From a virus, in IMG/VR virus record IMGVR_UViG_3300020448_000009, positions 1-61,128 of that record: a DNA stretch of 61,128 nt; one strand, 5' to 3'. Shown piece after piece: positions 49,078 to 57,507 of this stretch. A program made the position numbers and the translations under genes. Under the pieces are notes generated by a model. The model was not told the origin of the DNA. It was given only the letters and a program-made list of their open reading frames with translations, and made no database searches. Position 1 is the stretch's first letter; each line of letters starts with the position of its first letter.

Positions 49078-51201
49078 TTAGAAGCAGTCTTCTATATCGG
49101 GATAAGTGAATGTATCCGTGGGGTAATCAAGTATATTTAGCTCTCCACCACCAAAGTTAAATCCACTGAAATTATTAGGATCGAAGATAGGGACTGACAA
49201 GTCGTTGATCGTGTAATCTATTGGGTTTACGTCTGGGTTGAAGATAATTGGGTCTGTGCCTGCAGGAGGCTCAAGTGATCCACCGCTAGGGTAGACAACC
49301 ACTGGAATTCTGTTTGTATCGTCAGGTGTTAGTGCAACGTTTAGAGGTCCTACACATACTTCACCAGTATTATAATTGACTGACCCGACATTATTGTTTA
49401 AAATGACTTCTGCCTCATCTCTGATAGTAACTAACATCATGTTACCTTTACCGTCATCTCTTAAATTTACAGGGACAAGAGTTTGTGAGGTATTGGAGTC
49501 AAAAACTGCAGTATCTACTTGGACAACACCACTAGTTAAGTTGGCATTATTAAGAAGACTCTCAGTATATCCAGTTGCATAGAATGTGCCTGATTTAACT
49601 ACAGAGAAGGTTGGTTTACATGTGCCGTCAGACCCATCTGTGCCGTCCCCTGAGGTGCCGTTTCCATCGCCAGTGCCATTATCATCACTAGTGCCAGAAT
49701 AGTCGCCTGGACGGAATAAAGGGTTGTTGAAATCTAGACATTGGTTGAATACTTGACCAAACTGGAATGTATCAAGATTCTGACCTAAAGTAATTTGAGT
49801 TGTGCTACCTGAGATAGCAGGATCAGAGTTATCGACTACTCCTGCATACTTAGATCCTTCAAATCTGTTGTTGAATCTATTTGCAGCATTTTGTGCGTTG
49901 TAATCGTCGATATTTTTTAATACTTTAGTCCTTAGGTCATTAGAACTAAGATTAGTGTCATTACCATTATAGTAAACGTAAGATTTAGGAATAACATAAA
50001 GAGTTGTAGGATCAATGATGATCGGATCTATAGCACCGATCGAATAATCTTTTAATTGATTCTTAATTCTGACTTTTGTAGTCTCATTTAACTTAGATCC
50101 AGTCTTAGGTCTAACTGCAACGTAAACTTTTCCATAAACAGGAGGATTTAACTTCTCACCACCATATGCAACCACTGATCGTGATTGTGGATAGAGTTGT
50201 CTTACTAGATTCTCAAAATCTCTCTCTGTTACTGCTCTGTTTTGTGTTGTATACAATCTAGGAGCATTATACTTGATTGATACAGGTGATTCTCTGTCTT
50301 CACCGTCTGCTGCTTGGTTTTCGGTAACAACACTAATAGCATTGTTGCTAATTATACGTCCTTCGCTGTCATTTGCTGTCCCAATGAAAGTAAAGTCTCT
50401 TGCACCGTTTGCTTCTTTACCAACTGTCCTTACATAGTCAATTTTTACAAATTCACCATCAACTAATTGTCTTCCTAACACTCCATCACCAAAAATTACC
50501 TTATAACGTAAATCATCAACTTCTTCAAGGAAGTAAATACGAGAATTACTGTCTAAGTTAACAGATGAGGTTGCTCTATTGTAAATATCAATTTCTGATG
50601 ACTGCACAGAAGGAGATATGTAAACAATCATCCTTTCAGTGTCTACATCTTCACTAGGAATGATGTATTCTTGTCTTCTTGTGTTATTAACAACAAATGA
50701 GTAAGTAAGAAGGTTACCTTGATATGTTGCAAGACATCTAAACGTCGCTTTACCTGTAGATTGGTCAACAGGTGCTTGGACTTGAGTTAGAATTGTAAAA
50801 ATATAGTCATCAAAGTTATTTTCAGCACTAAACGAGTCACCTTTGTTAATTGTAACCTGCTCAGGGTAAGTTAGACCGTTTGCACCGATTAAAGTCTGCA
50901 CAGTTACTGTCACAAATGCTTTTGGAGACTTTACACTACGAGGAGTGTAGTTAAGTTGCTTAGCAACCTTAACAATATTGTCTCTGACAGTAGATGTTTC
51001 TAAGAATGCCTCATTGAGAGACATGTTTGCATTAAATGCAGTATAGTATGTGTTGTAAGCAAGAATGTCTAAGAGGTAAGACGCAGCAGATCCCTCAAAG
51101 TCATAATCAGTAAACTCTGATCGAGTCCTGAGGTATGATCTTATCGATTCCTTGATTTCAAAGAAATCTAAGGAGGTTAATTCTGATGGTACTGCAGCCA
51201 T
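49078..51201 (-). CDS. gp6: Baseplate wedge protein gp6-like
   Basis: The 707-aa product (T4 gp6: 660 aa) has the family N-terminus SLDFFEIKESIRSYLRTRSE, then FEGSAASYLLDILAYNTYYT and NMSLNEAFLETSTVRDNIVK. The later PRLYTTQNRAVTERDFENLV and AYGGEKLNPPVYGKVYVAVRP segments are typical of the gp6/baseplate J-like fold. In T4, gp6 forms the ring that joins wedges around the hub. Residues ~500-530 are an Asp/Gly/Thr-rich linker (GTSDDNGTGDGNGTSGDG), unlike the rest. The start ATG overlaps the last base of gp25, so these two are coupled; the giant gene follows after 3 nt. Confidence 0.87.
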   Translation of the reverse strand: MAAVPSELTSLDFFEIKESIRSYLRTRSEFTDYDFEGSAASYLLDILAYNTYYTAFNANMSLNEAFLETSTVRDNIVKVAKQLNYTPRSVKSPKAFVTVTVQTLIGANGLTYPEQVTINKGDSFSAENNFDDYIFTILTQVQAPVDQSTGKATFRCLATYQGNLLTYSFVVNNTRRQEYIIPSEDVDTERMIVYISPSVQSSEIDIYNRATSSVNLDSNSRIYFLEEVDDLRYKVIFGDGVLGRQLVDGEFVKIDYVRTVGKEANGARDFTFIGTANDSEGRIISNNAISVVTENQAADGEDRESPVSIKYNAPRLYTTQNRAVTERDFENLVRQLYPQSRSVVAYGGEKLNPPVYGKVYVAVRPKTGSKLNETTKVRIKNQLKDYSIGAIDPIIIDPTTLYVIPKSYVYYNGNDTNLSSNDLRTKVLKNIDDYNAQNAANRFNNRFEGSKYAGVVDNSDPAISGSTTQITLGQNLDTFQFGQVFNQCLDFNNPLFRPGDYSGTSDDNGTGDGNGTSGDGTDGSDGTCKPTFSVVKSGTFYATGYTESLLNNANLTSGVVQVDTAVFDSNTSQTLVPVNLRDDGKGNMMLVTIRDEAEVILNNNVGSVNYNTGEVCVGPLNVALTPDDTNRIPVVVYPSGGSLEPPAGTDPIIFNPDVNPIDYTINDLSVPIFDPNNFSGFNFGGGELNILDYPTDTFTYPDIEDCF
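49134..49140 (-). promoter_or_regulatory. Late promoter-like CTAAATA before the giant gene
   Basis: Lies in the last codons of gp6, 60 nt before the ATG of the 7,343-aa gene. Confidence 0.4.
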
Positions 51202-51611
51202 TACGTCCTCTCTAGTATAAAGTCGATCTCTTTAGTGATTCTTTCTCCTACGATTGTATATTCAACTCTAACTTCTAATGAGTTAGTGTCAAAACCGTCT
51301 TGCACATTAACAGACATTACTCTGATGCGTTTTTCGTATCTGTCTAGAGTGCTTTGTATTTCATCTTTGATTGCCTCACCTGTAAAAACATCATAAGGCT
51401 CAAATAGTAGTCCAGTTACTCTAGATCCGACATCATACTGAAAGGGTTTTTCACCAATATCGGTTTTAATCAGATTTAGGACTGCCTGCTTAATTGCATT
51501 CTCATTTTTGACAGCACCAAAGTCGCGGCTATTAGGATTTGCTTTGAAAGACATTGCAAAATCTCTAAAACCACGACTTATGTTTTTATCTGATCGAATT
51601 CTGTATGACAC
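51201..51611 (-). CDS. gp25: Baseplate wedge protein gp25-like
   Basis: The 136-aa product matches the GPW/gp25 family: NENAIKQAVLNLIKTDIGEK, PFQYDVGSRVTGLLFEPYD, and a C-terminal strand LEVRVEYTIVGERI. T4 gp25 (132 aa) is part of the inner baseplate and resembles the lysozyme-like fold shared with contractile systems. The only in-frame start that retains the N-terminus is GTG at 51611 (V/MSYRIRSDKN); no ATG lies before residue ~20. A CTAAATA motif sits 44 nt upstream, overlapping the stop of the 46-aa gene. Confidence 0.88.
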   Translation of the reverse strand: MSYRIRSDKNISRGFRDFAMSFKANPNSRDFGAVKNENAIKQAVLNLIKTDIGEKPFQYDVGSRVTGLLFEPYDVFTGEAIKDEIQSTLDRYEKRIRVMSVNVQDGFDTNSLEVRVEYTIVGERITKEIDFILERT

Positions 51612-51654
51612 TATGCATTAATAATGAATTTTGCCATAATATAGGTTACTTTAT

Positions 51655-51661
51655 TATTTAG
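51655..51661 (-). promoter_or_regulatory. Late promoter-like CTAAATA before gp25
   Basis: Overlaps the TAA stop of the 46-aa gene, 44 nt before the GTG start of gp25. Confidence 0.5.
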
Positions 51662-51798
51662 CCTTGTCCACGATACTTTTTACGAGGCTTATTTCTTGAG
51701 GTAGCAGACAATTTAGTATTTTGACTTTTACCTTGTCTAGTTTTCTTTGGTCTTGTATCTACTCCGCCAGATACAAACATGTTTGATCGTGTTGCCAT
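51658..51798 (-). CDS. 46-aa basic conserved small protein
   Basis: This short gene encodes MATRSNMFVSGGVDTRPKKT followed by a basic, Ser/Asn-rich tail ending RKKYRGQG. I recall near-identical miniproteins between the spike and gp25 genes of cyanophages, always hypothetical. There are 11 basic residues in 46 and no predicted fold. It starts 18 nt after the PAAR-like gene, and its TAA stop forms part of a CTAAATA late-promoter motif that would drive gp25. A role in assembly or as a minor virion component is a guess. Confidence 0.72.
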   Translation of the reverse strand: MATRSNMFVSGGVDTRPKKTRQGKSQNTKLSATSRNKPRKKYRGQG

Positions 51799-51816
51799 AA
51801 TAATTTAATAAGTTTA

Positions 51817-52347
51817 CTAACCTGCCCATACATTCATCGAGCCATATGCTACGACTGATGAGCAAGGATACGAGAAGCCAGGAAATCCGACTCCTAGTGG
51901 GTCTAACTGTCTAGCAATCAATCGCTTGAGTGCAAACACAGTTAAGGTTGTAGGATATAGAGTCCTATCATGTCCAATACCTCTATCCTCTGTCGTTAAT
52001 ACCGAGCAAGGGTAGGGCGTTGGTTTTGGACATAGTGATTTACCACATGGACACATATGAATCACTATATTCGTACATGCAGATGGGTGTACAATGAATT
52101 TATCACCCGCCAACATGATGGGGAAACCATTGACTAATACTGTAGCACGATTTGGTGCTAAAGGTGTCAAAGGTATTAGACTAAGAGGTGGCCACCAACA
52201 AGTATATTCCTTAATACGAATAGTCCTTGTCCTCGGGATAGCTCCGCATGCCTCCGTGCTGTGGACTGTGGGAGGTAAACACAACCCATGTCCAGAATCA
52301 GGTAGACCATTGATAGCAGCAACTGGTTTTAGAAATCCAAATCCCAT
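51817..52347 (-). CDS. PAAR-like spike-tip protein
   Basis: The 176-aa product has features of PAAR-type proteins: Gly/Pro-rich loops, a strand-turn TVLVNGFPIMLAGDK followed by FIVHPSACT, and clustered Cys/His (IHMCPCGKSLC), as expected for a metal-capped cone at the end of a contractile spike. The start MGFGFLKPVAAINGLPDSGH also fits. T4 uses a PAAR protein, gp5.4, at this place. The start codon overlaps the stop of the 1,224-aa gene (TAATG). The C-terminal ~60 residues are not typical PAAR. I place confidence in the fold at moderate level because no canonical PAAR tetrad is visible. Confidence 0.6.
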   Translation of the reverse strand: MGFGFLKPVAAINGLPDSGHGLCLPPTVHSTEACGAIPRTRTIRIKEYTCWWPPLSLIPLTPLAPNRATVLVNGFPIMLAGDKFIVHPSACTNIVIHMCPCGKSLCPKPTPYPCSVLTTEDRGIGHDRTLYPTTLTVFALKRLIARQLDPLGVGFPGFSYPCSSVVAYGSMNVWAG

Positions 52348-55300
52348 TATCCCTGTCCCTCTAATTCTCTGCCATCCAGATATGGGTATTTATCTTGGCA
52401 CTCGTCGAAGAATGGATTACCTAAGTTTTTAATACTTCTTGCCAGTGCATTTGTGCCACCAGTTAGATAATTCATTATTTGCATCTTGCCTGTGTAGTCA
52501 CCCATCTTGATCCTGTAACGCTCTGTTTCCATACGTTTAGGGTCAACGGCAATAGAGCAGTCTGCAACATGATTTAATGCATTGCAGTTTTGACATAGAC
52601 CAGATCCAGTACCTGGCCAATTACCTTGTCCTGCACCCGATTGACTACTTAAAGCAGATGGTGGTGTGATTTCATAATAGGTTTGTCCTGCAAGAGGGTT
52701 TCCACTGTCATCCCATCCGCAGTAGACATCAAGAGGTCCATTTGTGTTACTGCCCTTACGCACATACCTGTCCCAACAATCGTGAGGAATATTGGTAGGG
52801 TCACTTGGACAAGACCCGCTATTGACTGTAAAGTTAGTATAGCTTTGAGATCCGTTGATTGTGTTTGTGCCACCTTCTCCATCTGGTACTGTTGATTGCC
52901 AATTAACTGTAGCGTCTGTAGGATTGCCATCTAGGTTGTTTCCTAACCACAAACTGAATTGTTGTGCTCTAGTATAACTGCTACGGTTATAATCATATGT
53001 ATTTTCGTCAAGTCCGATTGGGACGTATTCTATACTATTGTTACTACCACGATAACAGCGACCTGGCACATTACCTCTAGTGCAACTCCATGTTTTATAC
53101 CCACCTGCAACGTTTCTTTTAGGTGTAATTTTAGGTTTTGGTAAAGAATTTAAGAATTTCATAAAATCTTGACCTTGAGGACCAGTAGTTTTTCCGTCAA
53201 ATGACAGAGAAACCGTAAATTCTGCTTTTTCATCATGCGGAGCACAGTATTTCCAAGGTAAATACCCAAATGCCTTCCGCGATGCCCTAAATTCGTCTTG
53301 CACTTCGCCATAAAAGTTGGATCTTGGGTTTTCTTCCGCTTCCATATACGCACAAGGCATCTGAAACCACTTTTTGATGTTGTGAATCACTGGTTGATCA
53401 ACAATCATGCACCTATTTCCGTTAAAACTTCCGTAGAGACCACTAAATGACTCGCTGTCCGCACCAGATTGCTGCAATCCACCTAAAATATCGGAATATA
53501 CACCGCTAGAAAACTTCTCTGCAGCAGGAGATGAGGTTTCATTAGGTCCTAACATCATTTGTGGAGGCTCTTGTGCACTCAAATTCTCAAAAGTCTCTAC
53601 GGGAGGCATTGCTTCGACCAAAGGAAGACCCATATCTATCTGTATACAGTCCGCAGGGAGGTTTTGACACAATACTGTCTTACCTTCTGGGTCAACTTCT
53701 GCGTATTCCATGTATGTAATCGGAATATTGCTAGTGTAACCCTTATTTACCTCTGCCATTTCGTCTGTAACTACGTCACTACTGAGCGGATTGCCCTCAG
53801 TCTCAAAATCAAACATCTCTTCGATGTCAATTTGAGAGGAATCTAGTGTAGGCTCGTCGTATTTTGTCTCTACATCTATAGAAAGACCTGATTCTGCGAT
53901 GTAAACCTGTGGAGGGAAGTGTGGATCGTATCCAGATCCACCATCTATCACGTCAATACGCTTAATAATACCTGATTTAGTGATTCTTCCGACTCTAATC
54001 TCTGCATTACGGAATTGTTGCACCGTATCAAACTCTCTTTCCTTCCTATTTTGCAACACTTGGAGCTGCCTACGCTCAAATTTGTCTAAAGATATCTTCT
54101 GCTCACCTATTTCACCAGTAGAATTATACTCTGGGAAGGACTTTACAGGTGATCCGTAGTCTCTAAGGAAGGCACCACGCATCTGACGTGCTGTATCTGT
54201 GCTACTAAACTCCTCCAACTGACCAGGCTCCGCTACAGTTACGGTAGGATTGCGATATCCGACCCCACCATTGATAACTTTGATCTCAACAATCTTACCT
54301 TCAGTGTCTACAATCGCTTCTGCCTCTGCTAAATCGAGTGTGCGTGTCGGTATGAGTGCCTTTGGATCTAATTTTACCTTGTAGTATGAGATATTTTTCT
54401 CAAATTCATACACTCCAAAGAAGGCTGCCTTGTCTTCTATGCCATATCCTGCTAAAACTTGTATAGTTGCACTAGGAGCTGGGTCTTCACCTTCGTCTAC
54501 AGGGTAAGGTTTGCTCGAAAACTGCTCTTGATAGGTAAATTTCTTGCCTCTCTTGCGTCCATCCGCTGTTAATTCCATATATCCCGCATTCATTTTGCCA
54601 CCGAAGTAGAAAATGCCCGCAATATTCCATCCGTTTATCTGCTCACCCTTCTTAAATGTGCCAGTTGTCGTCAAATATTTAAAAAATATCCTTGTAGTGT
54701 CTGTATCCGCAGTCCTAAATGACTCTTCTACGCCAGATCCCGCAGGTCCTGAGACATCTATGCGTGTCCTAGTCGTTTTCCACGAGTCTTCACGGATCTG
54801 ATAGAAGTGAGAATACCATTCTGTCGTCATAATACACACATCTTCATCATTTACAGTTGCATTTGGGCAACATTTCGCATCTGAGAGTTGATATTGTATT
54901 CCAAATACAGGTCCATTCCACGGATACGACGTATCATACAGATAATACATGTATTGTGAGTCATATGCAGTCTGGAATCCTAGGAATCTGGGCACTGCTC
55001 CCTTGACTGCACCGTTTAATCCATACAACCACTCGAAGTTTGCGTCTCCATCTGCCTGCACACCACCTACAATACCTGCATTTCCCGACTCACCAAACCC
55101 TGCAACACCTGGTGTGCCTATAGGTTGACCAAATGAATTAGTCCCAAACCTATTTCCTCTATAATCGTTATATGTAAACCCAGATCCACTGTTTCCCCAT
55201 GTATACCAACCTGATTTGTCTACACATTGACCAGTAGGACCTATTTTACCTACATCTTTAAACTCATTATCTGATGCATCGGGGTTTTCTCCTTGAAAAA

Positions 55301-56021
55301 CATACCCAAAGATACCCTGATATACATATTGACCTGCTCTCGCCTCTGCAGGAGCGATAGGACCACCACTCAGGTTAACTTCTGCTGCAGGATTGATAGT
55401 ATAGAAGTCATCTTCTGGGTTATAGAAGTAATGATAGAGGGGCACAGCGGTCTCTCCTGTCCCTGCATAGGCATTTGCATCACTTTCTGACGTAAAAATA
55501 TATCCTAGAGTCCCTACAAGGTAGTATGGTTTACCATTATTACTCGTAGGAGGTGTATTTGATAGTGATAGTTTTGTATTATCGTCTCTTTCTCCTCGAT
55601 ACCAGATATAAACAGGCACAGAATTTGCAACTTGAGTATTCATCAAGTAAAAAACAGGGATCTGTCCCTGTCTAGGCTCTGGATTATACCCTCTTAATAC
55701 TTTTTGCCACGACTCATCATCCCCAATAGCATGCTCTTTTGTCAACTCTGGGGTTTTTGCGTATTTGTGATCGTCTTTACTACCTCTATAGAAGCGATAA
55801 ACAGGTTGTCTACCGTCATCACAGTTTGCAATGCAGGTTTTCTGCTCTTCTCCTATGTAATGCACTATATCTTTGCCTAGTGGCATAGTGCCAGGACCTT
55901 CTCCTTGAAACTCAATCTCATAAGATTCGTTGTTTGCTTCGTCGAAGAAGGGTTTTACATAGTCTTCACCGTCTATGGGGTTGGGAAACGATCGTTTAGT
56001 AGATAGGATGTAGCAAGCCAA
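52347..56021 (-). CDS. 1,224-aa structural protein with DUF5648-like repeats, candidate hub/spike
   Basis: Residues ~70-240 contain repeats of the form PVYRFYRGSKDDHKYA, PVYIWYRGERDD, PLYHYFYNPEDDFYT, which resemble DUF5648-type repeats seen on secreted proteins. Two glycine-type modules follow (INGGVGYRNPTVTVAE near residue 580, IDGGSGYDPHFPPQVYIAE near 700). The last third is Cys-rich (WSCTRGNVPGRCYRG near 975) with GLCQNCNALNHVADC and a C-terminal YLTGGTNALARSIKNLG. No lysozyme motif is seen. Its position between the small 100-aa gene and the PAAR-like gene suggests a hub or spike protein, which is inference. The start is TTG 56021, 1 nt after the TGA of the previous gene and 3 codons after an in-frame TAG, so no ATG alternative keeps the N-terminus. 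Confidence 0.72.
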   Translation of the reverse strand: MACYILSTKRSFPNPIDGEDYVKPFFDEANNESYEIEFQGEGPGTMPLGKDIVHYIGEEQKTCIANCDDGRQPVYRFYRGSKDDHKYAKTPELTKEHAIGDDESWQKVLRGYNPEPRQGQIPVFYLMNTQVANSVPVYIWYRGERDDNTKLSLSNTPPTSNNGKPYYLVGTLGYIFTSESDANAYAGTGETAVPLYHYFYNPEDDFYTINPAAEVNLSGGPIAPAEARAGQYVYQGIFGYVFQGENPDASDNEFKDVGKIGPTGQCVDKSGWYTWGNSGSGFTYNDYRGNRFGTNSFGQPIGTPGVAGFGESGNAGIVGGVQADGDANFEWLYGLNGAVKGAVPRFLGFQTAYDSQYMYYLYDTSYPWNGPVFGIQYQLSDAKCCPNATVNDEDVCIMTTEWYSHFYQIREDSWKTTRTRIDVSGPAGSGVEESFRTADTDTTRIFFKYLTTTGTFKKGEQINGWNIAGIFYFGGKMNAGYMELTADGRKRGKKFTYQEQFSSKPYPVDEGEDPAPSATIQVLAGYGIEDKAAFFGVYEFEKNISYYKVKLDPKALIPTRTLDLAEAEAIVDTEGKIVEIKVINGGVGYRNPTVTVAEPGQLEEFSSTDTARQMRGAFLRDYGSPVKSFPEYNSTGEIGEQKISLDKFERRQLQVLQNRKEREFDTVQQFRNAEIRVGRITKSGIIKRIDVIDGGSGYDPHFPPQVYIAESGLSIDVETKYDEPTLDSSQIDIEEMFDFETEGNPLSSDVVTDEMAEVNKGYTSNIPITYMEYAEVDPEGKTVLCQNLPADCIQIDMGLPLVEAMPPVETFENLSAQEPPQMMLGPNETSSPAAEKFSSGVYSDILGGLQQSGADSESFSGLYGSFNGNRCMIVDQPVIHNIKKWFQMPCAYMEAEENPRSNFYGEVQDEFRASRKAFGYLPWKYCAPHDEKAEFTVSLSFDGKTTGPQGQDFMKFLNSLPKPKITPKRNVAGGYKTWSCTRGNVPGRCYRGSNNSIEYVPIGLDENTYDYNRSSYTRAQQFSLWLGNNLDGNPTDATVNWQSTVPDGEGGTNTINGSQSYTNFTVNSGSCPSDPTNIPHDCWDRYVRKGSNTNGPLDVYCGWDDSGNPLAGQTYYEITPPSALSSQSGAGQGNWPGTGSGLCQNCNALNHVADCSIAVDPKRMETERYRIKMGDYTGKMQIMNYLTGGTNALARSIKNLGNPFFDECQDKYPYLDGRELEGQG

Positions 56022-56022
56022 A

Positions 56023-56325
56023 TCAACCTAGACGCTCTTCCAACTTATTTAGTCGTGAATACAGATCGTCCAATACTTCTTTGATATTCAGATGCTTCTC
56101 ATACCCTTCTGGTTTATACTGAATCATATCAGGACCAGGTTTAGGATACTTACGAATGGCATCCTCGCAGATAGCAGTCCTTTTGGCAAGATTCTCTAAT
56201 CCTTCACCGACCTTTTCTAGGCAGAAAGCGATTTTTTCCATATCGTCCATTCCTGCCGTTGGCAGAGGTTGAGTCGGATTAGAAGGATCCCCATAACTAA
56301 TAGGACTCGTTGATTTAACTGGCAT
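56023..56325 (-). CDS. 100-aa protein of unknown function, baseplate region
   Basis: The product has a Pro/Ser-rich start (STSPISYGDPSNPTQPLPTA), a helix with DDMEKIAFCLEKVGEGLENL, and a C-terminal coiled coil (EVLDDLYSRLNKLEERLG). A linker/trimerisation element beside the 1,224-aa protein is conceivable. It ends 1 nt before the TTG start of the latter, so the two are probably made together. I do not recognise a family. Confidence 0.65.
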   Translation of the reverse strand: MPVKSTSPISYGDPSNPTQPLPTAGMDDMEKIAFCLEKVGEGLENLAKRTAICEDAIRKYPKPGPDMIQYKPEGYEKHLNIKEVLDDLYSRLNKLEERLG

Positions 56326-56345
56326 GTTTCACGCTCGCGATTTTT

Positions 56346-56510
56346 TTATTCGTCAATGGCTTTCAATATAATGGAGCCGTCTGTTTCCTCGGTATATTCT
56401 AATTTGGTGCCTGCTTTCCATCCCATCTCTTCCCATAATTCAACTGGCAGTGTGATGAATAAATCGCCATAGTCATCGTCTTCTATTGTTAGAGTATATC
56501 TATTACTCAT
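56346..56510 (-). CDS. 54-aa AbrB/SpoVT-like DNA-binding protein candidate
   Basis: This short gene reads MSNRYTLTIEDDDYGDLFIT, then LPVELWEEMGWKAGTKLEY and GSIILKAIDE. The LP.EL.EE.GWK.GT.LE pattern followed by a strand is the swapped-hairpin AbrB fold of transition regulators and MazE-type antitoxins. A toxin partner is not seen: the neighbours are an NlpC/P60 peptidase upstream and a structural protein downstream. It may regulate phage or host promoters, or be an orphan antitoxin. It starts 26 nt after the peptidase stop; no strong promoter is visible. Confidence 0.72.
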   Translation of the reverse strand: MSNRYTLTIEDDDYGDLFITLPVELWEEMGWKAGTKLEYTEETDGSIILKAIDE

Positions 56511-56536
56511 TAGTAGGATGTTATGTTTGATACATC

Positions 56537-57016
56537 TTATGTAGACTTACCACGAATTGCACCTACGCATGTCTCCATATAGAAGCTATTACCAGGTGCT
56601 TTTAAGTCTGTAATCTGAGACTGTCCCCTATAAGGATGATGAAGCATAAACCCATCACCCAGATAAACACCTCCGTGGTTAGGTGCTTGCCCATGTCTCT
56701 TAGAATAACCCCCTTCTAGAGGCGTATACCATAGTCTAAAGAGTATTATATCATCTTTCTGCAAAGAGTCAAGTGATGCTTTCTCCCACATCTCACTCTT
56801 CATTACATATTCTCCCTCTTCCGTTTCAATAGCATTATCAGTAAAAGCATATATCTGATCTAACTTAGTAAAGTCTCTTAGATCACGATTGCAATACAAC
56901 CGATAGTATTTTCTTACACAATGGTAGCAACTCCATGAATGAATACTTCGCCACTCCTCTCCGAGTAAGTGTGAGTATTCCTTTTCAATCTCTTGTTGTT
57001 TCAGTCGTCTACCCAT
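56537..57016 (-). CDS. NlpC/P60-family cell-wall peptidase
   Basis: The 159-aa product shows the phage-type NlpC/P60 layout: SWSCYHCVRKYYRLY with candidate nucleophile Cys30, then LQKDDIILFRL, and NHGGVYLGDGFMLHHPYRGQ with His114 as likely catalytic base and His126/127 nearby. Such proteins cut peptide crosslinks in peptidoglycan; in tail gene clusters they act during DNA entry. Position 29 is Ser where many relatives have Asp, and Cys33 takes the place of a usual Leu. No signal peptide or holin partner is visible, so a virion-borne role fits better than lysis. A GAGAGG ribosome site precedes ATG 57016. Confidence 0.75.
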   Translation of the reverse strand: MGRRLKQQEIEKEYSHLLGEEWRSIHSWSCYHCVRKYYRLYCNRDLRDFTKLDQIYAFTDNAIETEEGEYVMKSEMWEKASLDSLQKDDIILFRLWYTPLEGGYSKRHGQAPNHGGVYLGDGFMLHHPYRGQSQITDLKAPGNSFYMETCVGAIRGKST

Positions 57017-57141
57017 GCGACCTCTCAGGGGGATTTTTATATTGGAAAAATTTTTTCATATCGATAAAACAAATCACTCGCTTTGGGATACTTTTGTAGG
57101 TTAGGGAAGTAGGCATTTTTATATATCGGATTATTAGATAT
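57017..57141. other. Intergenic space between peptidase gene and terminator
   Basis: About 125 nt of AT-rich sequence upstream of the NlpC/P60 gene. The minus strand has AATATAAAAAT and ATATATAAAAAT runs that loosely recall late promoters but match neither NATAAATA nor a -35/-10 pair well. No gene is visible. Confidence 0.4.
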
Positions 57142-57171
57142 AAAAAAAGATCAACATTTTACTGTTGATCT
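57142..57171 (-). terminator. Rho-independent terminator
   Basis: On the minus strand AGATCAACA and TGTTGATCT form a perfect 9-bp stem around a 6-nt loop (57148-57171), followed by a run of U (57142-57147). It ends transcription of the 78-aa gene and insulates the spike/baseplate genes. Confidence 0.9.
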
Positions 57172-57186
57172 GTTTCTGTGTGTGTC

Positions 57187-57423
57187 TCATACAAGATTGT
57201 TGAGATAGTCCTGTGTGACCTCTGCACACTCTGGTAAGTCTGAATACCCACCTCTGAGCCACTTGTTTATATGTCTGCTAGTTGTTACGCTCCAGAACTG
57301 TTCTGTCCTTACATAACCCTTACCGAATACATACGCTGCAACAGGTGTTTTATAACTGAAAAATATTCTTGCTGTATCTGTTTCGATTTCTGTTTGGTTT
57401 GCTGCGATTGGTGTTAGTTGCAT
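57187..57423 (-). CDS. 78-aa conserved small phage protein
   Basis: The product begins MQLTPIAANQTEIETDTARI and continues FFSYKTPVAAYVFGKGYV and FWSVTTSRHINKWLRGG. I recall very similar small proteins in cyanophages and marine cyanobacteria, all of unknown function; the SYKTPVA and TTSRHIN segments are the family signature. It has its own promoter-like element upstream and a strong terminator 15 nt downstream, so it is probably a single-gene transcript, unlike the long operons around it. The likely fold is a small beta sheet followed by a helix. Confidence 0.75.
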   Translation of the reverse strand: MQLTPIAANQTEIETDTARIFFSYKTPVAAYVFGKGYVRTEQFWSVTTSRHINKWLRGGYSDLPECAEVTQDYLNNLV

Positions 57424-57434
57424 GTGTGCCCCTG

Positions 57435-57507
57435 TTTGTTTATATTATTATAATAACCCATATTCCAGGAGAGTGGGGTATGTGTGTGCCACTTATTCAA
57501 CTGGTAC
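57435..57507 (-). promoter_or_regulatory. Dyad plus TATAAACAAA promoter-like element
   Basis: Reading the minus strand, an imperfect dyad GTACCAGTT-GAAT-AAGTGGCAC (57486-57507, 7 of 9 arm positions pair) is followed, after 40 nt counted from GTGGCACA, by TATAAACAAA (57435-57444). A TATAAT lies at 57447-57452. The dyad includes the stop codon of the 62-aa gene. The same arrangement with the same 40-nt spacing occurs at 60248-60321. It would serve the 78-aa gene. Confidence 0.55.
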
